Assembly (NCBI RefSeq): GCF_001650635.1
Contig: NZ_LWQU01000139.1
Coordinates: 1 to 37,352 of the forward strand
Direction of reading: 5' to 3'
Length of the DNA: 37,352 nucleotides
From: Magnetospirillum moscoviense
Lineage (GTDB): Bacteria > Pseudomonadota > Alphaproteobacteria > Rhodospirillales > Magnetospirillaceae
Within the stretch, counting starts at the first letter, position 1. Every line of letters starts with the position of its first letter. Shown here in pieces: positions 14,862 through 24,420 of this stretch. The notes beneath the pieces were generated by a model, which was given only the letters and a program-made list of their open reading frames with translations, did no database searches and was not told the origin of the DNA. The position numbers and the translations under genes are program-made.

Positions 14862-16793
14862 ATGAGCGAGAGCTGGAACGACGTCGATACCTTCGACACC
14901 TTTCCCAAGCTGCTGGTGGAAAACGCCCGGCGCTTCCCCGCCGACGTCGCCATCCGCGAAAAGGAATTCGGCATCTGGAACCTGTTCACCTGGGCCGACA
15001 GCCTGGACCGGGTCAAGAGCCTGGCCTTGGGCCTGGCCGCCATCGGCGTCCAAAAGGGCGACGTGGTGGCGCTGTTGGGCAAGAACCGGCCGGAATGGCT
15101 GTGGGGCGAGCTGGCCGCCCATTCGGTCGGCGCGCTGTCCATGGGCGTCTATCAGGATTCGATGAATGCCGAGGTGGCCTATCTGCTGACCTACACCCAG
15201 GCCGCCGTGGTGCTGGCCGAGGACGAGGAGCAGGTCGACAAGCTGCTGGAAATCGCCGATCAGGTGCCGTCGCTGAAGCACATCGTCTATTTCGATCCGC
15301 GCGGCATGAGGAAATACAGCGATCCCAAACTGATTTCCGCCACCGACCTGCGCGCCCGGGGCGCCGCCCTTGAAGCCAGCGAACCCGGCCGGTTCGAACG
15401 CATGGTTGCCGAAGGCAAGGGCACCGACGTCGCCGTCCTGGTCACCACCTCGGGCACCACCTCCAACCCCAAGCTGGCGATGCTGGAGCCCGGCCCGTTC
15501 CTGCGCCATTGCAAGGCGTACCTGCGCGCCGACCCCAAGATGGCCGGCGACAATTACGTCTCGATGCTGCCGATGCCGTGGATCATGGAACAGATCTATG
15601 CCGTCGGTCAGCCGCTGATCTGCCGCAACATCGTCAATTTCGTCGAGGAACCCGAGACGATGATGGCCGATATGCGGGAAATCGGCCCGCATTTCGTGCT
15701 GCTGGCGCCGCGCACCTGGGAAGCCATCGCGGCGGAAGTGCGCTCGCGCATGATGGATTCGACCCGCTTCAAACGCTTCATGTTCGATCTGGGCATGAAG
15801 CTGGGCATGCAGGCGCTGGACCAGGGCAAGCGGTCGTGGCTGGCCGACCTGATCCTGTTCAAGGCCCTGAAGGACCGCATCGGATTTTCCTATCTGAAGT
15901 CGGCCGCCACCGGCGGTGCCGCCCTGGGGCCGGACACCTTCCGCTTCTTCCTGGCCATGGGGGTGCCGCTCAGGCAGATCTATGGCCAGACCGAGCTGGC
16001 CGGCGCCTATACCGTCCATCGCGGTGACGACATCGATTTCGATTCGGTCGGCATTCCGTTCGACGACGCCGAATACCGCATCGACAATGCCGACGCCAAC
16101 GGGGTGGGCGAGATCGTCGCCAAGACCGACGGCATGTTCGCCGGCTATTACAAGAACCCCGAGGCCTCGGTGGCCGACATGGAAGACGGCTGGCTGAAGA
16201 CCGGCGACGCCGGCTTCGTCAAGAAAGAGAACGGCCATCTGGTGGTGATCGACCGCATCAAGGATCTGGCCACCACCTCGAACGGCGTGCGCTTCTCGCC
16301 GCAATTCATCGAGAACAAGCTGAAATTCTCGCCCTTCATCGCCGAGGCGGTGACGCTGGGCGCCGACAAGCCCACTCTGGCGGCGCTTTTGTGCATCCGC
16401 TACTCGATCGTGTCGAAATGGGCCGAGCAGAAGGGCATCGCCTTCACCAGCTATACCAGCCTGTCGGCCCAGCCGCAGGTCTATGAGCTGCTGCGGGCCG
16501 AGGTCGAGAAGGTCAACGCCACCCTGCCCGAGCCGCAGCGCATCCGCAAATTCCTGCTGCTCTATAAGGAACTCGACGCCGATGACGGCGAGCTGACCCG
16601 CACCCGCAAGGTGCGGCGCGGCGTCATCAACGACAAGTACGGCGACATCATCGACGCCATGTATGGCGGCCGCGAGATGGTGCCGGTGGATGCGATCATC
16701 ACCTTCCAGGACGGCACCACCACCCGGGTCAAGACCGAGCTGGCGGTGGTCACCTTGTTGCCCGATCCCACCGTCGCCCAAGCCGCCCAATAG
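14862..16793 (+). CDS. AMP-dependent acyl-CoA ligase (long-chain FACS type)
   Basis: The 643-residue ligase activates a carboxylic acid to its CoA thioester via an acyl-adenylate. The AMP loop is TSGTTSNPK (196-204), followed by YGQTELAGAY and TGDAGF, and near the C-terminus by DRIKDLATTSNGVRFSPQFIE and LTRTRKVRR. Length and pattern match the FadD15/long-chain group rather than PaaK. ATG 14862 has AGGGG upstream; a TTG 6 nt earlier is possible. It is embedded between livG and livH, so it probably acts on the acid imported by the transporter. The substrate cannot be read from sequence. Confidence 0.88.
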   Translation: MSESWNDVDTFDTFPKLLVENARRFPADVAIREKEFGIWNLFTWADSLDRVKSLALGLAAIGVQKGDVVALLGKNRPEWLWGELAAHSVGALSMGVYQDSMNAEVAYLLTYTQAAVVLAEDEEQVDKLLEIADQVPSLKHIVYFDPRGMRKYSDPKLISATDLRARGAALEASEPGRFERMVAEGKGTDVAVLVTTSGTTSNPKLAMLEPGPFLRHCKAYLRADPKMAGDNYVSMLPMPWIMEQIYAVGQPLICRNIVNFVEEPETMMADMREIGPHFVLLAPRTWEAIAAEVRSRMMDSTRFKRFMFDLGMKLGMQALDQGKRSWLADLILFKALKDRIGFSYLKSAATGGAALGPDTFRFFLAMGVPLRQIYGQTELAGAYTVHRGDDIDFDSVGIPFDDAEYRIDNADANGVGEIVAKTDGMFAGYYKNPEASVADMEDGWLKTGDAGFVKKENGHLVVIDRIKDLATTSNGVRFSPQFIENKLKFSPFIAEAVTLGADKPTLAALLCIRYSIVSKWAEQKGIAFTSYTSLSAQPQVYELLRAEVEKVNATLPEPQRIRKFLLLYKELDADDGELTRTRKVRRGVINDKYGDIIDAMYGGREMVPVDAIITFQDGTTTRVKTELAVVTLLPDPTVAQAAQ

Positions 16794-16804
16794 GAGACGC
16801 CCCC

Positions 16805-17698
16805 ATGACCAGCAACCTTCTGGTGCAACTGCTCATCAACGGGCTGATCGTCGGCACGCTGTACGGCGTCGTCGCCATGTGCTTCGTGCTGATCTACAAA
16901 TCGACCCAGGTGGTCAATTTCGCCCAGGGCGAGTTCCTGCTGATCGGCGCCTGGGCCTGCTGGTGGATGGTGGTCGAGGCGGCCTTGCCCTTCTGGCTGG
17001 CCTTCCCGCTGACCTTCGCCTTCATGATGGCCTTCGGGGTGATCTTGCAGATGGTGGTGCTGCGCCCCCTGATCGGCGAGCCGATCATCTCGGTGATCAT
17101 GGTCACCATCGGGCTGTCGATCTTCTTCCAGGCGGTGACCAAGTGGATCTTCGGCGCCGACGTCCAACCCTTCCCGGAAATCTTCCCGGTCAAGTCGGTG
17201 GACGTGTTCGGCCTGCAGGTCCAGCCGGCCTATCTGATGAGCCTGGTGGTGTCGCTGCTGATCATGGCCGGCTTCGCCTGGTTCTTCAAATATTCGCGCA
17301 TGGGTCTGGCCATGCGGGCCACCGCCTTCAACCAGCAGGTGGCGCAAAGCCTGGGCATCTCGGTCAAGGCGGTGTTCGCCATGGCCTGGGCCATTTCCGC
17401 CATGGTCTCGGCCCTGGCCGGCGTGGTGGTCGGCATCGTCAACGGCGTGTCGGGCGCGCTTTCCTTCTTCGGCATCAAGGTGTTCCCGGCGGTGATCGTC
17501 GGCGGCCTTGATTCGGTGATCGGCGCCATCGTCGGCGGCCTGATCATCGGCGTCTTGGAAAACATGGCCGAATATGTCGACGGCCAGTGGCTGCAACTGG
17601 GCAACCTTTATTCCGTCGCGCCGTTCTACGTGCTGATCGTCATCTTGATGATCAAGCCGTACGGCCTGTTCGGCACCAAGAACATCGAAAGGGTCTAG
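16805..17698 (+). CDS. livH: Liv-type ABC transporter permease (LivH)
   Basis: The 297-residue integral membrane protein is the LivH permease: it begins QLLINGLIVGTLYGVVAMCFVLIYKSTQVVNFAQGEF, the family hallmark, and has about eight hydrophobic segments. GLAMRATAFNQQVAQSLGIS is the conserved cytoplasmic loop contacting the ATPases. It partners with LivM, the two ATPases and the periplasmic binding protein of the same operon. Spacing to the preceding ligase gene is 11 nt and to livM 4 nt, so all are one transcript. Confidence 0.94.
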   Translation: MTSNLLVQLLINGLIVGTLYGVVAMCFVLIYKSTQVVNFAQGEFLLIGAWACWWMVVEAALPFWLAFPLTFAFMMAFGVILQMVVLRPLIGEPIISVIMVTIGLSIFFQAVTKWIFGADVQPFPEIFPVKSVDVFGLQVQPAYLMSLVVSLLIMAGFAWFFKYSRMGLAMRATAFNQQVAQSLGISVKAVFAMAWAISAMVSALAGVVVGIVNGVSGALSFFGIKVFPAVIVGGLDSVIGAIVGGLIIGVLENMAEYVDGQWLQLGNLYSVAPFYVLIVILMIKPYGLFGTKNIERV

Positions 17699-17702
17699 GC
17701 CG

Positions 17703-18776
17703 ATGATTTCCACCAGCCTTATCCCCTGCGGCCAGTACAAGACGTCGTACGCCAAGGACACCACGCTTTTCGACACGCCGGTCACCCGTGCCTTCTGCGT
17801 CGTCGGCGTGCTGGTGCTGCTGACGCTGCCGCAGTTGGGTATCAGCAATTATCACCTGACCTTGCTGATCCAGATCGGCTATCTGTCGATCGCGGCGCTG
17901 GGCCTCAACATCCTGGTCGGCAGCACCGGCCAGATCAGCCTGGGCCATGCCGGCTTCTTCGGCTTCGGGGCGTTTGCCAGCGCCTGGCTGCACAACAAGT
18001 TCGGCATTCCGGTGCTGCTGGCGATGCCGCTGGCCGCCGTCATGACCACCCTGTTGGGCCTGTTGTTCGGCATTCCGGCCGGGCGCCTGAAGGGGCTTTA
18101 CCTGGCCATCGCCACCTTCGCCTCGCAATTCATCCTGGAAGATTTCTTCGCCCGCGCCGACTGGTTCTCGGGCGGCTCGGCCGGCGCCATGGCCGGCACC
18201 GCCAGCCTGTTCGGCTTCGATCTGACCGGCGACCGCAGCTATTTCTATCTGGTGCTGTTCTGGCTGGTGACCATGGTGCTGTTGGCGTCGAACCTGTTGC
18301 GTTCGCGCGACGGCCGCGCCTTCGTCGCCGTGCGCGACCATTATCTGTCGGCCGAGGTGATGGGCATCAACCTCACCAAGTACCGCATCTTGTCGTTCGG
18401 CATCTCGTCCTTCTATGCCGGCCTTGGCGGCGCCCTTTACGGCCACTATCTGGGCTTCGTCTCGGCCGAGGGCTTCACCATCCTGCTGTCGATCCAGTTC
18501 CTTGGCATGATCATCATCGGCGGCATGGGCAGCGTGATGGGCACCTTGATGGGCACCGCCTTCATGGTGCTGCTGCCGGAAGTGCTGGAAATCGGCTTCG
18601 GCGCGCTTCGCGGCATCGCCGGCGACGTCGCCTGGGTGACCTCGGGCCTGGCCTATGCCAAGCAGGCCTCGATCGGCCTGGCCATCATCTTGTTCCTGAT
18701 CTTCGAGCCCGATGGCTTGGTCCATCGCTGGAAGCTGATCAAGTCCTATTGGAAGCTTTACCCGTTCTCGTACTGA
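17703..18776 (+). CDS. livM: Liv-type ABC transporter permease (LivM)
   Basis: This 357-residue permease has the LivM pattern SIAALGLNILVGSTGQISLGHAGFFGFGAFASA, and the coupling-loop segment RDGRAFVAVRDHYLSAEVMGIN. The N-terminal 30 residues before the first membrane segment are longer than usual. About nine to ten membrane segments can be traced. It forms the heterodimeric channel with LivH. The following gene encodes the binding protein, 65 nt downstream, with its own strong ribosome binding site. Confidence 0.94.
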   Translation: MISTSLIPCGQYKTSYAKDTTLFDTPVTRAFCVVGVLVLLTLPQLGISNYHLTLLIQIGYLSIAALGLNILVGSTGQISLGHAGFFGFGAFASAWLHNKFGIPVLLAMPLAAVMTTLLGLLFGIPAGRLKGLYLAIATFASQFILEDFFARADWFSGGSAGAMAGTASLFGFDLTGDRSYFYLVLFWLVTMVLLASNLLRSRDGRAFVAVRDHYLSAEVMGINLTKYRILSFGISSFYAGLGGALYGHYLGFVSAEGFTILLSIQFLGMIIIGGMGSVMGTLMGTAFMVLLPEVLEIGFGALRGIAGDVAWVTSGLAYAKQASIGLAIILFLIFEPDGLVHRWKLIKSYWKLYPFSY

Positions 18777-18841
18777 CAACAACAAGGGCCGCCAACGGTC
18801 CATCGCCCCATATGAAAAGTTCAACACTGGGAGGAGACACC

Positions 18842-20071
18842 ATGAAGAAGTCCTTGCTGGCCAGCGCCGCCATCCTGCTGGCGTCCACCATGGCCCATGC
18901 CGCCGATCCGATTCCGGTCGGCCATATCGCCGACTTGACCGGCGCCACCGGTTCGGTGGGCAAGCCCTATGCCCAGGGCATCGCCGACGCCATGAAGTAC
19001 ATCAATTCCAAGGGCGGCGTCGGCGGCCGCACCCTGGCGTTCGAGACCACCGATTACGCCTATGAAGTGCCGCGCGCCATGGCCCACTACAAGAAGCTGT
19101 TGGACCAGAAGGTGGTGGCGATCCAGGGCTGGGGCACCGGCGACACCGAGGCCCTGGTCTCGTTCGTGGCCAAGGACACCATTCCCTATTTCTCGGCCTC
19201 TTATTCCGGCCATCTGACCGACCCCCAGGGCAAGACCTCGGCCAAGGCCTCGCCCTACAATTTCTTCTACGGTCCCAGCTATTCCGACGGTTGCCGCGCC
19301 CTGGTCGAATGGGCCGCCGACGATTGGAAGAAGAAGGGCGGCACGGCCAAGGCCAAGTTCGTCCATATGGGCGACAACCACCCCTATCCGAACGCGCCCA
19401 AGGATGCCTGCGGCGCCTATGCCAAGGAAAAGGGCCTGGAAATCCTGAACCCGATCCAGTACTCGCTGAAGCCCGGCGATTTCAAGGCCCAGTGCCTGTC
19501 CTTGAAGGAATCGGGGGCCAACTACGCCTATCTGGCCAACACTTCGGGCTCGACCATCGCGCTGCTGAAGAGCTGCGAAACGGTCGGCGCCAAGCCCCAA
19601 TACATGGGTAACGTCTGGGGCATGGACGAAGCCTCGCTGAAGGCCGCCGGCGAGGCCGCCAACGGCATGGTGTGGGTGGTCGGCGCCGCCACCTGGGCCG
19701 ACAATAATGCCGGCATGAACCTGGTGCGCGAAATCTCGAAGATGAGCGATCCGTCGGGCACCGAGCCCCGCCCGGGCCACTACATCCGCGCCGTCTGCTC
19801 GGCCTTCTACATGAAGGAAGCGATGGATGCCGCGTCGGCCATGCCCGGCGGCGTCACCGGCCCCAACATCAAGAAGGCCATGTACACCAAGAAGGATTGG
19901 GTGCCGGCCGGTCTGGACGGTGTCTGCCTGCCGTCGACCTGGAAGGAAGACGATCATCGCGGCACCACCTCGGTCATGGTCTACCAGGCCTCGGTCAAGG
20001 GCACCGATATCGGCATGAAGAAGATCTTCACCGCCAATATCCCGCGCCGCACCGAGTGGCTGGGCTGGTAA
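18842..20071 (+). CDS. ABC transporter periplasmic substrate-binding protein (Liv/type I fold)
   Basis: This 409-residue protein has a Sec signal peptide (MKKSLLASAAILLASTMAHA, probable cut AHA-AD) and a type I periplasmic binding fold (PF13458-like): PIPVGHIADLTGATGSVGKPYAQGIADAMKYIN, then NSKGGVGGRTL. It would capture the solute in the periplasm and deliver it to LivHM. The strong GGAGGAG upstream of ATG 18842 fits the high expression expected of a binding protein. A stem-loop follows the gene. The ligand is unknown; acyl-CoA ligases in the operon favour an aromatic or branched carboxylate over an amino acid. Confidence 0.93.
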   Translation: MKKSLLASAAILLASTMAHAADPIPVGHIADLTGATGSVGKPYAQGIADAMKYINSKGGVGGRTLAFETTDYAYEVPRAMAHYKKLLDQKVVAIQGWGTGDTEALVSFVAKDTIPYFSASYSGHLTDPQGKTSAKASPYNFFYGPSYSDGCRALVEWAADDWKKKGGTAKAKFVHMGDNHPYPNAPKDACGAYAKEKGLEILNPIQYSLKPGDFKAQCLSLKESGANYAYLANTSGSTIALLKSCETVGAKPQYMGNVWGMDEASLKAAGEAANGMVWVVGAATWADNNAGMNLVREISKMSDPSGTEPRPGHYIRAVCSAFYMKEAMDAASAMPGGVTGPNIKKAMYTKKDWVPAGLDGVCLPSTWKEDDHRGTTSVMVYQASVKGTDIGMKKIFTANIPRRTEWLGW

Positions 20072-20085
20072 TCGGGTTTGTCACC

Positions 20086-20110
20086 GGGCGGCCTCTGTCG
20101 GGGGCCGCCC
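20086..20110 (+). terminator. Intercistronic hairpin between binding protein and livF
   Basis: GGGCGGCC and GGCCGCCC form an 8-bp perfect stem with a 9-nt loop, followed by a pyrimidine run CTCCTTTCTT. It sits 15 nt after the binding-protein stop and 28 nt before the livF start. Such hairpins can stabilise the upstream message or cause partial termination, which would explain more binding protein than ATPase. Confidence 0.5.
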
Positions 20111-20138
20111 CTCCTTTCTTGATCAGGATGGTCGCACC

Positions 20139-20962
<824 letters not shown>

Positions 20963-20963
<1 letters not shown>

Positions 20964-22186
20964 TGAGCGATTTCTACGACCAGTTGGAAACCCGCTCGGC
21001 CGACCAGCGCGAAGCCGATCTGTTCGGCCGCCTGCCGGCCCAGATCGCGCATGCCAAGGCCCGCGCCCCCTTCTTCGCCCGCCTGCTGGCCGACATCGAT
21101 GCCGATGCGGTGACCGGGCGCGCCCAACTGGCCAAGCTGCCGGTGACCCGGAAGTCGGACCTGACCGACCACCAGAATACCCAGCCCCCGTTCGGCGGCC
21201 TGACCGCCACGCCTGCCGGCGAGCTGTACCGGGTGTTCGCCTCGCCCGGGCCGATCTACGACCCCGAGGGCAAGGGCAAGGATTGGTGGCGCATCGCGCG
21301 TGCGCTCTATGCCGCGGGGTTCCGCAAGGGCGAGCTGTTGCACAATTGCTTTTCCTACCATTTCACCCCCGGCGGCGTGATGTTCGAGACCGCCGCCCAC
21401 GCGCTGGGCTGCCCGGTCTTCCCGGCCGGTGTCGGCAATACCGAGCTGCAGGCCCGCGCCGTCGCCGACCTGAAGCCGGCCGGCTATTCCGGCACGCCGT
21501 CCTTCCTGAAGACCATCCTGGAAAAGGCCGATGAAATGGGCTGGGACCATTCCAGCCTGACCAAGGCCTGCGTCTCGGGCGAGGCCTTGCTGCCGCCCTT
21601 GCGCGGCTCCTTGAAGGATCTGGGCGTCGATGTGCTGCAGGCCTATGCCTCCGCCGATCTGGGCCTGATCGCCTATGAGACCAAGGCGATGGCGGGATTG
21701 GTGGTCGATGAGGGCGTCATCGTCGAGATCGTGCGCCCCGGTACCGGCGATCCGGTCCCGGCCGGCGAGGTCGGCGAGGTGCTGGTCACCAGCTTCAATC
21801 CCGATTACCCGGTCATCCGCTTCGCCACCGGCGATCTGTCGGCGGTGCTGGCCGGCCAAAGCCCGTGCGGGCGCACCAACATCCGCCTGAAGGGCTGGAT
21901 GGGCCGGGCCGACCAGACCACCAAGATTAAGGGCATGTTCGTCCACCCCCGCCAGGTCGCCGACGTGGTGGGGCGCCATCCCGGCATCATCCGCGCCCGG
22001 CTGGTGGTGGAAAAGGAAGCCGATGCCGACGTCATGACCCTGCATGTCGAAGCCGACGGCGCGGGTGACGGCCAGGCCATCGCCGACACCATCCAGTCGG
22101 TGTGCAAATTGAAGGGCCGGGTGCAGTTCCATCCGCCCGGCGCCCTGCCCAATGACGGCAAGGTCATCGAAGACAAGCGAGCCTAA
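20963..22186 (+). CDS. PaaK-like (phenylacetate-CoA ligase family) protein with altered AMP loop
   Basis: This 407-residue protein has the PaaK fold and order: an N-terminal helix with a QIAHAKARAPFF segment, GYSGTPSFLKTILEKADE, VSGEALLPPLR, a YASADLGLIAYE region, and the C-terminal FVHPRQVADVV segment. The usual PaaK AMP loop (SSGTTGxP) is replaced by ASPGPIYDPEGKG (93-105), so adenylation of phenylacetate by the standard mechanism is doubtful. It is coupled to livF and followed by an aldehyde dehydrogenase gene. It may be a divergent CoA ligase or a non-ligase relative. Family membership is firm, activity is not. Confidence 0.8.
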
Positions 22187-22198
22187 AAGGAATCCACA

Positions 22199-23695
22199 AT
22201 GACCCTCGACCTGACCCCCAATCTCGATCCCTTCGCCCTGGCTCGCGCGCTGTCGGGCAAGCATTTCTATGACGGCGCCTTCCAGGCCGGCCGTTCGGGC
22301 AAGACCTTCCCGGTCAACAACCCGGCCACCGGGGCCGAGATCGGCACCGCCCCCTTCGGCGACGAAGCCGACGTCAACGCCGCCGTCGCCGCCGCCAAGG
22401 CGGCGCAGAAGGGCTGGGCCAAGCTGCCGGCCCGCCAGCGCGGCAAGCTGGTGGCCGAATGCGGCCGGGTGCTGGTCAACCATGTCGAGGAGCTGGGCCG
22501 CCTGATCGCGCTCGAGACCGGCAAGGCGCTCAGGACCGAAAGCCGGGTCGAGGCCGGGGTGCTGGCCGACATGTTCACCTTCTTCGGCGGTCTGGGCAGC
22601 GAACTGAAGGGCGAGACCGTGCCCTTCCATCCCGACATGATGACCATGACCGTGCGCGAGCCGGTCGGCGTGGTCGCCGCCATCATCCCGTGGAACGTGC
22701 CACTGCTGCTGATGGCCATGAAGGCGGCGGCCGCCCTGGTCGCCGGCAATTCGGTGGTGGTCAAGTCGGCCGAGGAATCGCCGCTGACCGTGCTGCGTGT
22801 GACCCAGATCATGAATTCGGTGCTGCCGGCCGGCGTGTTCAACATCCTGTCCGGCTTCGGCCCGGAATGCGGCGCCCCCTTGGTGGCGCACCCCGACGTC
22901 AAGAAGGTCAGCTTCACCGGCTCGGTCGAGACCGGCCGCATCGTCTATAAGGCGGCGGCCGAGAAGCTGATCCCGGTGACCCTGGAACTGGGCGGCAAGA
23001 GCCCGATGATCGTCTGCGCCGACGCCGATACCGACAAGGCGCTGGCAGGGGCCATCGCCGGCATGCGCTTCACCCGCCAGGGCCAAAGCTGCACCGCCGC
23101 GTCGCGCATCTTCGTCCATGAAGACATCCACGATGCCTTCGTCGCCGCCCTGAAGGCCAAGGTCGATGCCATGGTGATGGGCGACCCGCTGGACGAGAAG
23201 ACCGATATCGGCACCATCATTTCCGGCGGCCAGTTCGACCGGGTCCAGTCCTATATCGCTTTGGGCCGCGAGACGGCGGGTGCGACCGAGCTGGCCTGTT
23301 CTTCCATGCCGACCGATCCCAAGCTGGCCAAGGGCCTGTTCGTCCAGCCGCGCATCTTCACCGGGGTGACCAACAATGACCGCATCGCCCGGGAAGAAAT
23401 CTTCGGGCCGGTCTGCTGCGTCATCAAGTGGAAGGACTTCGACAGCGTCATCGAACAGGCCAACGACAGCGAATACGGCCTGGCCGCCACCATCTGGACC
23501 CGCGACCTGAAGACCGCCATGGACGCCACCCGGCGCCTGGAAGCCGGCTTCGTCCAGGTGAACCAGAACCTGGTGGTCCAGCCCAACCTGTCCTATGGCG
23601 GGGTCAAGACCTCGGGCCTGGGGCGCGAGGCGTCGCTGGAATCCATGCTGGAACACTTCACCCACAAGAAGACCATCATCATCAACATGGCTTAA
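22199..23695 (+). CDS. NAD(P)+-dependent aldehyde dehydrogenase
   Basis: The 498-residue enzyme oxidises an aldehyde to the acid. Seen are Asn166 (PWN), the general base Glu263 (LELGGK) and the nucleophile Cys298 (GQSCTA), all in the normal spacing, and EEIFGPV before the C-terminal domain. It is a generic ALDH; the sequence does not match CoA-acylating MmsA as I know it. Candidate substrates from context are methylmalonate semialdehyde or phenylacetaldehyde. Its stop codon overlaps the stop of the convergent hepT-like gene by three bases. Confidence 0.92.
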   Translation: MTLDLTPNLDPFALARALSGKHFYDGAFQAGRSGKTFPVNNPATGAEIGTAPFGDEADVNAAVAAAKAAQKGWAKLPARQRGKLVAECGRVLVNHVEELGRLIALETGKALRTESRVEAGVLADMFTFFGGLGSELKGETVPFHPDMMTMTVREPVGVVAAIIPWNVPLLLMAMKAAAALVAGNSVVVKSAEESPLTVLRVTQIMNSVLPAGVFNILSGFGPECGAPLVAHPDVKKVSFTGSVETGRIVYKAAAEKLIPVTLELGGKSPMIVCADADTDKALAGAIAGMRFTRQGQSCTAASRIFVHEDIHDAFVAALKAKVDAMVMGDPLDEKTDIGTIISGGQFDRVQSYIALGRETAGATELACSSMPTDPKLAKGLFVQPRIFTGVTNNDRIAREEIFGPVCCVIKWKDFDSVIEQANDSEYGLAATIWTRDLKTAMDATRRLEAGFVQVNQNLVVQPNLSYGGVKTSGLGREASLESMLEHFTHKKTIIINMA

Positions 23696-24054
23696 AGGGA
23701 GACGAGCCACTCGCGCTCGGCAATCATGGCAGCACGCACGACATCCAGTTCGGCCGTCGCGACGACCCACACCAGGTGTGGGTCGATGCTGCCGTATTCG
23801 TGCGCCAGGATATTGCGCATCGCCCAAATCCGACGCCAGGGAACCTCGGGACGGCGCTCCTCGAGGCCGGGGGCCAGGGCCTTGCTGGCCTCGGCGATGA
23901 TGATGATCTGGAAGCACAGCGCCCCGACCGACCAATCGTCGGCCAGGAAAGTCTCATGCTCGGTTTTCGCCAGATACGCCCCGACCCGCTCAACGACATC
24001 CAGAATGTCGTCGCAACGGCCCAGCCAGGCCTCGATCCTAGGCCGGGAATACAT
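23692..24054 (-). CDS. hepT: HEPN-domain toxin, HepT-like
   Basis: This 120-residue helical protein carries the HEPN RNase motif R-x4-H-x-Y (Arg80, His85, Tyr87 in RNILAHEY). In characterised HEPN-MNT modules the HEPN protein is an RNase toxin and this Tyr is AMPylated by the partner. The ATG at 24054 overlaps the end of the mntA-like gene by 17 nt, the normal coupled order antidote-toxin. It is on the strand opposite the surrounding catabolic genes and ends by overlapping the ALDH stop. An upstream ATG at 24084 is possible but deeper in the partner gene. Confidence 0.88.
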   Translation of the reverse strand: MYSRPRIEAWLGRCDDILDVVERVGAYLAKTEHETFLADDWSVGALCFQIIIIAEASKALAPGLEERRPEVPWRRIWAMRNILAHEYGSIDPHLVWVVATAELDVVRAAMIAEREWLVSL

Positions 24055-24352
24055 CGACGCCGTCTCGTTCCACGAAAGCCGCAAAGCGGCTCTTCAAGGC
24101 CCGCCGACTGACAACATCAACCTTACGGCCCAGCCAGGACGTGGCGTTCATCTGCACGTCGGCCAAGGTCAGCAGGGAAAAACGGCTGTCGGAATCGTAA
24201 TCAATCACCAGGTCGATGTCGCTGTCCTCGGTGGCATCGCCACGCGCGACCGACCCGAAGACGGTCAACCGCGTCACGCCGCAGGCCCTGAAGTCCGTCT
24301 CGTGATCCTTGAGGACTCGAACAATGTCGTCGAGGGAAGGAATGCCCGGCAT
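24038..24352 (-). CDS. mntA: MNT-type minimal nucleotidyltransferase antitoxin, MntA-like
   Basis: The 104-residue protein has the nucleotidyltransferase signature G-S-x10-D-x-D (Gly33, Ser34, Asp45, Asp47) of the MNT family. Characterised relatives neutralise HepT by transferring AMP to the toxin Tyr rather than by simple binding. It is upstream of hepT with a 17-nt overlap. A weak TTTAAC-N18-TAGAAT promoter on the minus strand can be read upstream, in the 68-nt gap shared with the thiolase gene. The pair interrupts an otherwise unidirectional catabolic array, so it was probably inserted. Confidence 0.9.
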   Translation of the reverse strand: MPGIPSLDDIVRVLKDHETDFRACGVTRLTVFGSVARGDATEDSDIDLVIDYDSDSRFSLLTLADVQMNATSWLGRKVDVVSRRALKSRFAAFVERDGVDVFPA

Positions 24353-24420
24353 GGTCGTGTTCCACCGCTATTCGTCCCATTCTACACTCAACTGGTTTCC
24401 GCGTTAAAGGACCTCACGCC

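Noticed and set aside
14280-16790. Minus-strand open frame of 836 codons
   Set aside because: Antisense to livG and the acyl-CoA ligase, with shadow-type composition and no recognisable motif.
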